From: Crocinitomix sp.
GTDB lineage: Bacteria > Bacteroidota > Bacteroidia > Flavobacteriales_D > Crocinitomicaceae
Assembly: GCA_030836155.1 (NCBI GenBank)
Contig: JAURQI010000043.1
Location: forward strand, 1 to 34,786
Reading direction: 5' to 3'
DNA length: 34,786 bases
The first letter of the stretch is position 1. Each line of letters starts with the position of its first letter. The notes under the pieces were generated by a model. That model worked only from the letters and a program-made list of their open reading frames with translations, searched no databases and was not told the origin of the DNA. Of the stretch, positions 1 to 7,800 are shown one piece after another. A program made the position numbers and the translations under genes.

Positions 1-200
1 CATCAATACTAAGCCGCGCATACTCATTAAAACTTAGGAATAAAGACCTGTGTACCGACTCCCTTCGCTCCTCCTAAATCACCCAGGAAGTTAGATGCTC
101 CAACACCTGCGTAAATTTCATGACGCACCGATTTCCATGCCTGTCCGTAGACACACACAGAAGCAATCAATAAAGTCAAAGTCAGCAAGCGTTTCTTCAT
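1..200 (-). pseudogene. Outer-membrane beta-barrel protein (DUF6089-like), 5' part, frame broken near the window edge
   Basis: Not in the ORF track. From the ATG at 200 the minus strand encodes a signal peptide (MKKRLLTLTLLIASVCVYGQ) followed by a stretch containing RHEIYAGVGASNFLGDLGG, which resembles the start of Bacteroidota outer-membrane beta-barrel proteins of the DUF6089 type. The frame stops after 57 codons at a TAA (27-29). A neighbouring frame is open to the edge and reads LSFNEYARLSID, which looks like the expected continuation of a first barrel strand. One extra or missing base between about 30 and 60 would join the two. Either the gene is frameshifted or the read carries an indel. 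The rest lies outside the window. The signal peptide is clear; the family name is from pattern memory only. Confidence 0.5.
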
Positions 201-280
201 CCGCATAGTGTACGATAAAATGCTATCGTTCGGTTACAAATAAATATAATAATTTTAAGGATAACCCTATAATTTAACGT

Positions 281-1066
281 TTAAGGAGTCAGAAGGTTGG
301 TTAATTCGACAAATTTATCCACTGTCAATTGTTCAGGTCTAAATTGAAAAAGCTCGGCATGTTCTGTTACATCCAAACCTGTTTCTTGGACGAGTTGCTT
401 CAATGAATTTCGCAACGTCTTTCGTCTTTGATTGAACGCCATTTTTACAACTTGTACAAACCGTTTTTCATTGCATGGCAAATGTTCGGTTTGGTTTCTG
501 ACGAGTTTAATGACCCCCGAATCAACTTTTGGTGGTGGGTTAAAGGCCGTTGGGGGAATCGTAAAACCGTATTCAATGTCATAATAGGCCTGCAATAAAA
601 CACTAAGGATCCCATATTTTTTTGATCCGGGCTTTTCTGCAATTCGTTCCGCTACCTCTTTTTGAAACATACCCACAATCACAGGGATTTGTTGTTTATG
701 CTCAAGTGCCTTAAACAGGATTTGCGATGAAATATTGTAGGGAAAATTGCCGACCAAAGCAAAAGGTTCTGAACCCATTATTTCCTTTGGATTAGACTTT
801 AAAAAATCTGCATCATAAATGGCATTTTCTAATGCGGGATAATGTTCTTCTAAATAAGCTACGGATTCTTTATCAATTTCAACAACGGATGTCTTATATG
901 CCTCACTCTTCAATAAGAATTGAGTTAATGCGCCCATTCCAGGACCAACTTCTAACACTTCATCAAACTTGGCTTTTTCAACATCTAAAAGCGCAACTAT
1001 ACGCTCGCAAACGGTTAGATCCTTGAGAAAATGTTGACCGAGGTGCTTTTTGGCTCTAACGCTCAT
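281..1066 (-). CDS. rsmA: 16S rRNA (adenine1518-N6/adenine1519-N6)-dimethyltransferase RsmA (KsgA)
   Basis: Dimethylates two adjacent adenines in the 3' hairpin of 16S rRNA late in 30S assembly, using S-adenosylmethionine. The protein opens with SVRAKKHLGQHFLKD, typical of KsgA, has the SAM loop EVGPGMGALT, and has NFPYNISSQIL, the N-[LF]-P-Y catalytic motif that contacts the target adenine. A basic C-terminal domain (AFNQRRKTLRNSLK) follows. The track ORF begins at 1123, but the ATG at 1066 gives the conserved N-terminus and normal length (about 261 residues). It overlaps the end of the upstream DUF4286 gene by 11 bp, so the two are probably co-transcribed and coupled. Confidence 0.95.
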   Translation of the reverse strand: MSVRAKKHLGQHFLKDLTVCERIVALLDVEKAKFDEVLEVGPGMGALTQFLLKSEAYKTSVVEIDKESVAYLEEHYPALENAIYDADFLKSNPKEIMGSEPFALVGNFPYNISSQILFKALEHKQQIPVIVGMFQKEVAERIAEKPGSKKYGILSVLLQAYYDIEYGFTIPPTAFNPPPKVDSGVIKLVRNQTEHLPCNEKRFVQVVKMAFNQRRKTLRNSLKQLVQETGLDVTEHAELFQFRPEQLTVDKFVELTNLLTP

Positions 1067-1379
1067 GCTTAAAATCCTTATGTACCTGTAGCAAAGTGCG
1101 AAAAGCAGCTGTGAAACGTCCAAATCGTTTCATGTGGTCATCTTGTAATGCTAGTGCAAATTCAGCCTGATAACGCTCATATTCCGACATGCTTGGACAT
1201 AAATATTGGACAGCGTATGTTATGCCTCCCTCTTCGTGCCCCAAAACACGTGAAATTTTTGACTCCAAGAAAATACCTGTATTCATGACTTCAGGAATAT
1301 GTAGTTCTTGCATCCAGTTGAGCCATTCTTCGCTGACATGTATGTCAACTGAAACGGTAACATTATATATGACTTGCAT
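1056..1379 (-). CDS. DUF4286 family protein
   Basis: A 107-residue soluble protein. The start MQVIYNVTVSVD, the central HEEGGITYAVQY and the tail with FGRFTAAFRTLLQVHKDF match the Bacteroidota DUF4286 family, whose function is unknown; the fold looks like a small alpha/beta (ferredoxin-like) domain. There is no signal peptide or membrane segment. Its 3' end overlaps rsmA by 11 bp, which suggests the pair is translated together. A promoter-like sequence lies just upstream at 1406-1433, inside the end of the TPR gene, so the pair may have its own transcript. Family membership is likely; the role cannot be read from the sequence. Confidence 0.8.
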   Translation of the reverse strand: MQVIYNVTVSVDIHVSEEWLNWMQELHIPEVMNTGIFLESKISRVLGHEEGGITYAVQYLCPSMSEYERYQAEFALALQDDHMKRFGRFTAAFRTLLQVHKDFKHER

Positions 1380-1405
1380 AAATTATGATTTCGCTGATTG
1401 AATAC

Positions 1406-1433
1406 GAAGGTAAGGGTTAATTATATTCCGCAA
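1406..1433 (-). promoter_or_regulatory. Candidate Bacteroidota sigma-A promoter for DUF4286-rsmA
   Basis: On the minus strand a TTG (-33 region, plus coordinates 1431-1433) is followed after 17 bases by TACCTTCG (1406-1413), one mismatch from the Bacteroidota -7 element TAnnTTTG. The predicted start would lie about 20 bases ahead of the DUF4286 ATG. It overlaps the stop of the upstream TPR gene. Short motifs occur by chance, so this is tentative. Confidence 0.35.
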
Positions 1434-3246
1434 TGATTTCACGATATTTTTCTCGTGCCTCTGCGGTGTATAGGCTACCTCCGAAATCGAATAATATCAT
1501 TTTATAATACTCTGCCGCTTTTTGCCGATCTCCTAATTTTTCTTCATAGATTTTGGCCAATCTAAATGCAGCATCATCGCCTAAGATATCATGTGCGTAT
1601 GATTCAACGACCTGGCTATAATAATCAATGGACATCTCCCAGTTCCGAAGCTCTTCGAAGACCTGACCTTTTTTAAATAACACCTCATCAACCATTGCAT
1701 GAAATGGATATCTTCTCTCCAAGCTATCTAGCAGCACAATAGCTTCATCATATCGGTGCTGCGCCAAAAGCAAGTCCGCATTAGCAAACAATTGGACGGG
1801 CGCTGTTGTAGTATCCATACCTAAATTGTCTTGTAATAAGAGCGAAAGTTGCATGGCATCATTAGCGATCAATTTACTGGTTGAAGCTTTTAATACATCC
1901 AGTTGGGCTTTTGCATATTCGAATTCACCATCGTAATAAAAAATCTTTGCGTTTTTAAACTTTGCCTCATGACCAATTATCTCTTCACTAAAGGCTTTTT
2001 CAACTTGCATATACAATAAAGAAGCTTCCCAAATATCGTTTTGCACGACGTAGATATCTGCTTTTAATAACTTTAGTTCTGCTTCTTGCTTTCCGCTCTG
2101 TGCAAAACCCATGGTCTGATTAACGAGTGCCATCCCTTTCTCGGTCTCATTCAAATGGAAAGCATAAATTTTTGCCAATTGCACCATTGAACCGCGACTA
2201 TTTTGGTTTCTTCCCATTTCATCCAGTGCCTTTTCAAAATCAGCTGCTACTTGTACAACTTCAGATTTTTCATATGCCGCTTGACTTGTCACCTGATCAA
2301 ATTGCACTTGTAATTTACTTTCAAATGCTTTATGATAGTATGGAAAACGATCACCTTGTTCAATTACATAATCATAAGCCTTGATGGCTTCCGAATACGC
2401 CTTATTCATTTGACAAACCTGTCCGATCTCCAATAACCTTTTCCCTTTTTCACCTTTTTTACGATCCAAAGCCCTAGCTTGCATGACAGCTCCAATGAAT
2501 TCTTTTTTCTGCAAATAATACCAGATAAACATTTCATTATAAACCTCCTCATTCGGATATTTTTGGACTTTCACTAAAATCTCTTGGCGCAAGAGCTCAA
2601 CTAATTCCTTATCTGTTTCAAAATCAATGGCGCGTGAAAGGTATTTTTGGACTGTTTGGAGGTAAACAGGGCTATATTCTAATAAATTCAAATATTCAGC
2701 TAGCATATCCGAAGGACGATCCAGCAGGGAATAGAGCGAGGCTAATTCTAATTGAAATTGATATCCTTTTCGAATTAAACTTCGGCCCTTAAGAAATGTC
2801 TCTAAAGCGTAATCATACATTCCTTTATTCTGGAACAACTCTCCTAAGCTTTCTATTCTGCTTTGAATGGGTTCGAGGTCTTTTATGAGATTCTTATATA
2901 ATTGATCGGCGTCTTTTTCACGTCCAGTTTCTTTATAGACATCTGCCAACATAAATTGATTCTCGATGGTGTAAGGATCTCTGCGAATTCGTTTTTCAAC
3001 CAACTTCTCACTCTCTTCGTACTTTTGCAGGTATAAAAGGCATTGAAAATAACGCTCAAAATACAATTGAGATTCATATTTCTTGTACGCCTTTTTGTAA
3101 TAAATCTCGGCTTTATCATATTCACCTTTCCCAAAATAATGAGCTGCCAACTTGGTGTCATTATCCTGTGGTTGTGACCAAGCGAAGCCTGCACAAAACA
3201 GTAATAAAACTGCTAAAAGAATTTGATATGGTTTATTTTTCTTCAA
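1417..3246 (-). CDS. Exported tetratricopeptide-repeat protein
   Basis: A 609-residue protein with a signal peptide (YQILLAVLLLFCAGFAWSQ) followed almost entirely by TPR-like helical pairs. Clear examples are AAHYFGKGEYDKAEIYYKKAYKKY near the start and the C-terminal units DDAAFRLAKIYEEKLGDRQKAAEYY, which resemble the outer-membrane TPR proteins of the BamD/YbgF/CpoB type. It is probably a periplasmic scaffold or assembly factor; no enzymatic motif is seen. The only start giving a proper signal peptide is TTG at 3246, because the next in-frame Met is about 90 residues downstream. That TTG overlaps the end of the lipoprotein gene by 14 bp, so translation may depend on the upstream gene. The specific partner is unknown. 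Confidence 0.8.
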   Translation of the reverse strand: MKKNKPYQILLAVLLLFCAGFAWSQPQDNDTKLAAHYFGKGEYDKAEIYYKKAYKKYESQLYFERYFQCLLYLQKYEESEKLVEKRIRRDPYTIENQFMLADVYKETGREKDADQLYKNLIKDLEPIQSRIESLGELFQNKGMYDYALETFLKGRSLIRKGYQFQLELASLYSLLDRPSDMLAEYLNLLEYSPVYLQTVQKYLSRAIDFETDKELVELLRQEILVKVQKYPNEEVYNEMFIWYYLQKKEFIGAVMQARALDRKKGEKGKRLLEIGQVCQMNKAYSEAIKAYDYVIEQGDRFPYYHKAFESKLQVQFDQVTSQAAYEKSEVVQVAADFEKALDEMGRNQNSRGSMVQLAKIYAFHLNETEKGMALVNQTMGFAQSGKQEAELKLLKADIYVVQNDIWEASLLYMQVEKAFSEEIIGHEAKFKNAKIFYYDGEFEYAKAQLDVLKASTSKLIANDAMQLSLLLQDNLGMDTTTAPVQLFANADLLLAQHRYDEAIVLLDSLERRYPFHAMVDEVLFKKGQVFEELRNWEMSIDYYSQVVESYAHDILGDDAAFRLAKIYEEKLGDRQKAAEYYKMILFDFGGSLYTAEAREKYREIIAEYN

Positions 3247-3811
3247 TCGAAGTTTTTATTTTCTCAATATACGAATCCACTTCGGGGACTGCATAATAAT
3301 AACGTTCTTTTTCTAGCTTTTGTGTATCATAAAAGCCCATCACTGTTAAATCTACTTTTTTTAAGGCTTCCTTCTCAACGGTAAGGTATTCCTTTATTTG
3401 CTCATCCGTTAATATACCATTCGTAATGTCCTCTTCTAAATCCATAAACTGATGTTTAACTGCATTTAGCTCATCACCATAATTCAATTGTTTAGAACTC
3501 AAGTTGGTTAAAGTTTTTCGAATCATCTTTGATTCTGTCACATATCGACCAAACCTGGGGTCTAATGTGTCTGGCTCGTATATATCTTTAATGGTAGCCT
3601 CATTAGAATTAACGTGATCGACCATTATTTGTAACGTATCAAAATCTATTCCATCAAATAATGCTTCAAGTGTATCGATTCTTTTTAGACAAGAATCAAT
3701 TTCTGTTAATTCTGCTTTATAGGTATCAGCAGGATCACAGGAAGTCATCGACATCCCTATAAAAAACATCACTACAGTTGCGGAAAAAAATCGTACCATC
3801 TTGTTCATCAT
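3233..3811 (-). CDS. Small lipoprotein of unknown function
   Basis: A 192-residue protein with a type II signal peptide: basic start, hydrophobic core VVMFFIGM, and a lipobox-like SMTSC with Cys25 as the lipidation site, followed by DP. The mature part is acidic, mostly helical and coiled-coil-like (DEQIKEYLTVEKEALKKVDL), with no motif I recognise. It overlaps the 5' end of the TPR gene by 14 bp, so the two probably act together at the cell envelope. Either of two adjacent ATGs (3811 or 3808) could be the start. It lies 24 bp downstream of serS and may be read through from it. No family name is offered. Confidence 0.75.
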   Translation of the reverse strand: MMNKMVRFFSATVVMFFIGMSMTSCDPADTYKAELTEIDSCLKRIDTLEALFDGIDFDTLQIMVDHVNSNEATIKDIYEPDTLDPRFGRYVTESKMIRKTLTNLSSKQLNYGDELNAVKHQFMDLEEDITNGILTDEQIKEYLTVEKEALKKVDLTVMGFYDTQKLEKERYYYAVPEVDSYIEKIKTSIEEK

Positions 3812-3835
3812 TTAATTTTGATTGCTTCTTTATTC

Positions 3836-5107
3836 TTAGTCAATTCTGTCAAATCCCGTGTAAGGGACCAATACTGCCGGAATTTTAATTCCGTTTTCAT
3901 CCTGGTTGTTCTCCAATAGCGCTGCCAATATGCGCGGTAATGCCAATGCACTCCCGTTTAAGGTATGTGCCAATTGCTTCTTCTTATCATCATCTTTGAA
4001 ACGTAATTTCAAACGGTTTGCTTGATATGTTTCAAAATTGGAAATTGAACTTACCTCTAACCATTTATCTTGCGCAGCAGAATAAACTTCTAAATCAAAG
4101 GTTAAAGCAGCCGTAAAACCAAGGTCACCACCACATAGGCGCAATATTCTAAAAGGCAAACCTAATTTAGTTAATAATCCTTGAACATAAGCGACCATTT
4201 GATCTAACACCGCATATGATTGATTAGGGTGTTCTACACGAACAATTTCTACCTTATCAAATTGATGCAAACGATTTAAGCCGCGTACATCTTTACCGTA
4301 TGAACCTGCCTCCCGTCGAAAACAAGGTGTATAGCCCGTTAAGCAAACAGGCAGTTGTTCTTCCTTTAACATTTCATCTCTAAAAATGTTGGTTAAGGGC
4401 ACCTCGGCAGTCGGAATTAAATAAAGATCCTCAGCCGTGACATGGTACATTTGCCCTTCTTTATCTGGTAATTGTCCGGTTCCATAACCAGAAGCTTCGT
4501 TTACAACAAAGGGCGGAATAATTTCTTTGTATCCGGCATCTCTCGCCTCATCCAAAAAAAAGTTGATTAAAGCGCGCTGTAATCGTGCACCTTTTCCTTT
4601 ATAAAAAGGGAATCCAGCTCCAGTTACCTTAACACCCAATTCAAAATCAATCAAATCAAATTCTTTTGCTAAGTCCCAATGTGGTTTCCAGGTATCGCCA
4701 ACGGTCGGAATTTCTCCAGACTGTGCTATTACCTCATTATCTTCATCAGAATTTCCAGCTGGAACTGAGGGGTGTGGTACGTTTGGAATTTCGTATAATA
4801 ATTGTTGAATTTCATCCGCTAATTGGTTTACACCATCAACAATGGATTTCTCTTTCTCCTTTAACTCAGATCCTCTAGCCTTTGCCGCTTGTGCTTCTTC
4901 CTGTTTCCCCTCCTTAAAAAGCTGTCCAATTGACTTAGAGACCTTGTTTTGTTCAGCCAAAACGGCTTCCAACGCTTGTTTTTCATTACGCCATTTTGCG
5001 TCCAAATCATAAATACGATTCAATTGAGCCTTTGCATCCATATTACGGACTTTCAATCGCTCAATAATGGCTTCTTTATTCTCTCTTATTTGTGCTATTT
5101 CCAACAT
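3836..5107 (-). CDS. serS: Serine--tRNA ligase
   Basis: Charges tRNA-Ser with serine in the cytoplasm. A long N-terminal antiparallel coiled coil (roughly residues 1-105, starting MLEIAQIRENKEAIIERL) precedes the class II synthetase core, with motif 2 around CFRREAGSYGKDVRGLNRLHQF and motif 3 in LNGSALALPRILAALLENNQ. The track extends to 5164, but the ATG at 5107 gives the conserved start and usual length (about 423 residues). The extra 19 residues would lie in the promoter and leader. The gene follows the rpmA terminator, so it probably has its own promoter and heads the serS-lipoprotein-TPR group. Confidence 0.97.
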   Translation of the reverse strand: MLEIAQIRENKEAIIERLKVRNMDAKAQLNRIYDLDAKWRNEKQALEAVLAEQNKVSKSIGQLFKEGKQEEAQAAKARGSELKEKEKSIVDGVNQLADEIQQLLYEIPNVPHPSVPAGNSDEDNEVIAQSGEIPTVGDTWKPHWDLAKEFDLIDFELGVKVTGAGFPFYKGKGARLQRALINFFLDEARDAGYKEIIPPFVVNEASGYGTGQLPDKEGQMYHVTAEDLYLIPTAEVPLTNIFRDEMLKEEQLPVCLTGYTPCFRREAGSYGKDVRGLNRLHQFDKVEIVRVEHPNQSYAVLDQMVAYVQGLLTKLGLPFRILRLCGGDLGFTAALTFDLEVYSAAQDKWLEVSSISNFETYQANRLKLRFKDDDKKKQLAHTLNGSALALPRILAALLENNQDENGIKIPAVLVPYTGFDRID

Positions 5108-5162
5108 GGATGAATTCTTTTTTGTAAAAATATAAATTGTAGGCTGTATAAAAGGAGAAAGC

Positions 5163-5200
5163 AAAAAAAAACTCCTTGCAGCGACGCTGAAGGAGTTTTA
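5163..5200 (-). terminator. Rho-independent terminator after rplU-rpmA
   Basis: On the minus strand AAACTCCTT pairs with AAGGAGTTT, extended by CAGC/GCTG around a short GAC loop, and is followed by a run of eight T. It lies about 20 bases beyond the rpmA stop and separates the ribosomal operon from serS. Confidence 0.85.
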
Positions 5201-5218
5201 AAATCCGTTTTATTTGGA

Positions 5219-5722
5219 TTATTCGCTCAATGCCGCAACTAATTCTGCTTTTTTCATTGATGAATAACCTGAAAGACCTTTTTCCTTCGCCATTTCTTTT
5301 AATTCCACTACGGTCATTTTAGAAATGTCGTTTGAATCAGCCGCTGGAGCTTCTGCTTTAGCTGGAGCCTCTTCTTTAACTTCAGCTTTAGGAGCTTCAG
5401 CCTTAGGAGCTGCTTTTGGAGCTGCTGCTTTCGCTTTAGGTGCTTTTTCTGTCAATGTTACATCCTCTTCAAAAGGAACAATTGAAACAAAAGATCTATT
5501 ATTTCCTTTTTTGATGAATTTCACTAAACCATCCGTTAAGGCGAATAAGGTATGGTCTTTTCCCATTCCTACATTATCACCAGGGTGATGCTTTGTACCT
5601 CTTTGTCTCACAATGATGTTCCCAGCGATTGCCGCTTGACCACCAAAGATTTTAACCCCTAGGCGTTTCGATTCTGACTCTCTACCGTTCTTCGAAGATC
5701 CGACTCCTTTCTTATGTGCCAT
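5219..5722 (-). CDS. rpmA: 50S ribosomal protein L27 with a fused C-terminal Rho_N/SAP-like domain
   Basis: Residues 1 to about 86 are ordinary L27: [23 protein letters not shown] at the start, with no N-terminal pro-sequence, then [25 protein letters not shown]27 sits at the peptidyl-transferase side of the 50S subunit and its N-terminus reaches toward the tRNA acceptor end. Unlike standard L27 of about 85-90 residues, this one has 167. A low-complexity Ala/Pro/Lys/Glu linker (about 92-132) leads to [32 protein letters not shown] (about 136-167), which looks like a Rho N-terminal/SAP-type helix-extended-loop-helix nucleic-acid-binding domain. The frame is continuous with normal codons, so it is not a read-through artefact. 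It follows rplU by about 40 bp in the usual L21-L27 operon. Confidence 0.95.
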   Translation of the reverse strand: MAHKKGVGSSKNGRESESKRLGVKIFGGQAAIAGNIIVRQRGTKHHPGDNVGMGKDHTLFALTDGLVKFIKKGNNRSFVSIVPFEEDVTLTEKAPKAKAAAPKAAPKAEAPKAEVKEEAPAKAEAPAADSNDISKMTVVELKEMAKEKGLSGYSSMKKAELVAALSE

Positions 5723-5763
5723 AATTTTATGTATTTAAATTTCTCGAGAGAAATTTTCAGTTC

Positions 5764-6075
5764 TTAACCTTTAATGTTTTCGATCTTGATCTCAGTCAAA
5801 TACTGTCTGTGACCATTTTTCTTTTTGTAACCTTTTCTTCTTTTCTTCTTGAAAACGATTACTTTATCTCCTTTTACGTGTCTTACGACTGAAGCAGAGA
5901 CTTTTGCTCCTTTGATAGCTGGGGCGCCCACATTTACTTTTCCGTCATTATCGATTAGAAGAACGTTATCAAAATCAACTTTTGATCCTTCTTCTTCTTT
6001 CAATCTATGAACGAAAATCTGCTGGTCTTTTTCAACTTTAAATTGTTGGCCTGCTATTTCTACAATTGCGTACAT
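5764..6075 (-). CDS. rplU: 50S ribosomal protein L21
   Basis: A 103-residue L21, a 23S rRNA-binding component of the large subunit. It begins [18 protein letters not shown] and carries the basic [16 protein letters not shown] loop that contacts rRNA. The ATG at 6075 is chosen over the track start at 6135 because it gives the canonical N-terminus; the extra residues cover the promoter. Some Bacteroidota L21 proteins carry C-terminal extensions, but this one does not. In this window the extension is on L27. It is the first gene of the rplU-rpmA operon, with a good promoter match at 6109-6135 and a terminator after rpmA. Confidence 0.96.
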   Translation of the reverse strand: MYAIVEIAGQQFKVEKDQQIFVHRLKEEEGSKVDFDNVLLIDNDGKVNVGAPAIKGAKVSASVVRHVKGDKVIVFKKKRRKGYKKKNGHRQYLTEIKIENIKG

Positions 6076-6108
6076 AACAAATTTTCTATTAATTTTTAAA
6101 TCGGACGA

Positions 6109-6135
6109 CAAAAGTAGCGATTTAATTTTAAACAA
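6109..6135 (-). promoter_or_regulatory. Candidate sigma-A promoter of rplU-rpmA
   Basis: On the minus strand TTG (6133-6135) is followed after 16 bases by TACTTTTG (6109-6116), an exact TAnnTTTG element. The implied transcript start gives a leader of roughly 25-30 bases before the rplU ATG. It is among the cleanest promoter matches in the window and sits directly before a highly expressed operon. Confidence 0.5.
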
Positions 6136-6138
6136 TCA

Positions 6139-7056
6139 CTATTCCTGATCCTTATTTACGGCAGTTTTTCCTTTTTTGTTCATCAAATAAACTCCTCCAA
6201 GGATAACAACCATCCAAATTACCGCAGCCATTTCAAATTTAGCTTCAGTGAAAAACCCAATAATTACGGCTACTACAGGAATTAAGTACGTTACTGCCGA
6301 AGCGAAAATATGATTTGCGATGCTTACCAGTTTTGTAAAAATAAAAACCGCAAAAGCGGTTCCCACAATACTCAAAACAGAGAGATATGAGAGCGATTTT
6401 AAACCATCAGGATGGTGTAAAATAGGTTGAAAAGCATCAACACTGAGCGCAACAATTAAGCCGGGAAAGAAAATAACAAAGAAAGATAATGAAGTAATCA
6501 CGTGTGGTTTAACAGCCGATAATTTAAACTTAATCGTTGTTAAACTAATCGCATAACAAAGCGTTGCTAATAATACGAATAGCGCGAATTGAACATCCTC
6601 CCATTCAAAAGCCAGCTTTGCATTTAAGACGCCATATAAGCCTATCGCACCAATTGCCATTCCTAATAATTGTTTCCAAGTTGGTTTAGCATGATAAATT
6701 ACCACACCAATAAGGACTACAAAAAAAGAAGTACCCATATTTAAAATTCCTGCTAAGGATGGAGCAATGCGGGTTTCGGCTAGCGTAAATAGAAAGGCTG
6801 GCAAAAAATTTCCGCAAACACCAACAAGAATTAGCCATCCAACATCTTTAGATCCAAGTAGCTTTAGATGACGCCAAGCAAAGGGCATTAAAGCCAAACC
6901 CGCTATTACAACCCGCAAACTACCAACTTGAAATGGACCCATTACGCGATTTTCCGGGTTGACTGGATGCATACTTCTATCCATCAAGATAAAAGAGCTT
7001 CCCCAAATCAGTGCCAAACTGATGAGTAATAGCCAGGAGCGTTTTTCGTTGGTCAT
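6139..7056 (-). CDS. EamA/DMT-family transporter (RhaT/YdcZ-like permease)
   Basis: A 305-residue inner-membrane protein with about ten predicted hydrophobic helices in two five-helix EamA repeats. The start WLLLISLALIWGSSFILMDRSM is the hallmark first helix (W-G-S-S-F) of drug/metabolite transporters. The internal duplication and short basic C-terminus are also typical. Substrates in this family are diverse (amino acids, purines, sugars, drugs) and cannot be assigned here. It lies upstream of rplU on the same strand but is probably a separate unit, as rplU has its own promoter. A TAATTTTG element ends only four bases before its ATG, so its mRNA may have little or no leader. Confidence 0.9.
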   Translation of the reverse strand: MTNEKRSWLLLISLALIWGSSFILMDRSMHPVNPENRVMGPFQVGSLRVVIAGLALMPFAWRHLKLLGSKDVGWLILVGVCGNFLPAFLFTLAETRIAPSLAGILNMGTSFFVVLIGVVIYHAKPTWKQLLGMAIGAIGLYGVLNAKLAFEWEDVQFALFVLLATLCYAISLTTIKFKLSAVKPHVITSLSFFVIFFPGLIVALSVDAFQPILHHPDGLKSLSYLSVLSIVGTAFAVFIFTKLVSIANHIFASAVTYLIPVVAVIIGFFTEAKFEMAAVIWMVVILGGVYLMNKKGKTAVNKDQE

Positions 7057-7060
7057 TATG

Positions 7061-7068
7061 CAAAATTA
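7061..7068 (-). promoter_or_regulatory. Candidate -7 element of the EamA gene, very close to the ATG
   Basis: An exact TAnnTTTG match (TAATTTTG on the minus strand) ends four bases before the start codon. If used, the transcript would begin at or within a few bases of the ATG. No clear TTG is seen in the -33 region. Confidence 0.35.
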
Positions 7069-7172
7069 CGCCCTTTTATTGAGGTGCTGATTTTTTTTCA
7101 AAAGAATTAAAATTGGCTTTAGTTAAATCAATATTATTTCTACTTTTATGACGCTGAATTAAAACCTTGAGT

Positions 7173-7787
7173 ATGCATATAGCGGTAGCAGGAAATATTG
7201 GGTCTGGTAAAACCACCTTAACAAAATTATTAGCCAAACATTATGGTTGGGATACTCATTTTGAGGATGTTGAACAAAACCCTTACCTGAATGACTTTTA
7301 CGAAGACATGCAGCGTTGGTCGTTCAACCTGCAAATCTATTATCTCAATAGTCGTTTTACGCAGATTCAAGAAATTAAATCACAAACGGATAATGTGATT
7401 CAGGATAGGACAATCTATGAAGACGCCTACATCTTTGCTCCGAACCTGCATTCCATGGGTTTGATGACGACTCGTGATTTTGAAAATTATTTCTCGCTAT
7501 TCAACTTGTTGGAGTCTTTCATTTCTGCGCCTGATGTATTGATTTATCTGAAAGCAAGCGTTCCGACCTTGGTCAATCAAATTCAACAACGTGGTCGTGA
7601 TTATGAAGAAAGTATTCGACTAGACTATTTGAAGCGACTTAATGAACGTTATGAAGCATGGGTCTCTACTTATGATAAAGGTAAATTAATTGTGATTGAC
7701 GTAGATGATAATAGCTTCCATGAAAACGCTGATGACCTCGGTAAAATCATTCATGCAATAGATGCAGAGATTAATGGGTTGTTTTAA
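7173..7787 (+). CDS. Deoxynucleoside kinase (dNK/dGK/dCK family)
   Basis: Phosphorylates deoxynucleosides in nucleotide salvage. The P-loop GNIGSGKTTL is at residues 6-15, the QDRTIYEDAYIFA block contains the DR-[ST] motif near the active-site helix, and QRGRDYEESI provides the arginine-rich lid. The length of 204 residues fits the bacterial dNK family. The track uses TTG 7167, but the ATG at 7173 puts MHIAVAGN at the expected N-terminus. Which nucleoside it prefers cannot be told. It is divergent from the EamA gene and 13 bp ahead of the interrupted membrane-protein frame. Confidence 0.92.
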   Translation: MHIAVAGNIGSGKTTLTKLLAKHYGWDTHFEDVEQNPYLNDFYEDMQRWSFNLQIYYLNSRFTQIQEIKSQTDNVIQDRTIYEDAYIFAPNLHSMGLMTTRDFENYFSLFNLLESFISAPDVLIYLKASVPTLVNQIQQRGRDYEESIRLDYLKRLNERYEAWVSTYDKGKLIVIDVDDNSFHENADDLGKIIHAIDAEINGLF

Positions 7788-7800
7788 TTCTTAAACCCTT

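Noticed and set aside
5325-5588. Plus-strand 87-residue ORF (Ala/Ser-rich)
   Set aside because: Antisense shadow of the Ala/Lys/Pro linker and core of L27; composition follows that of the sense gene.
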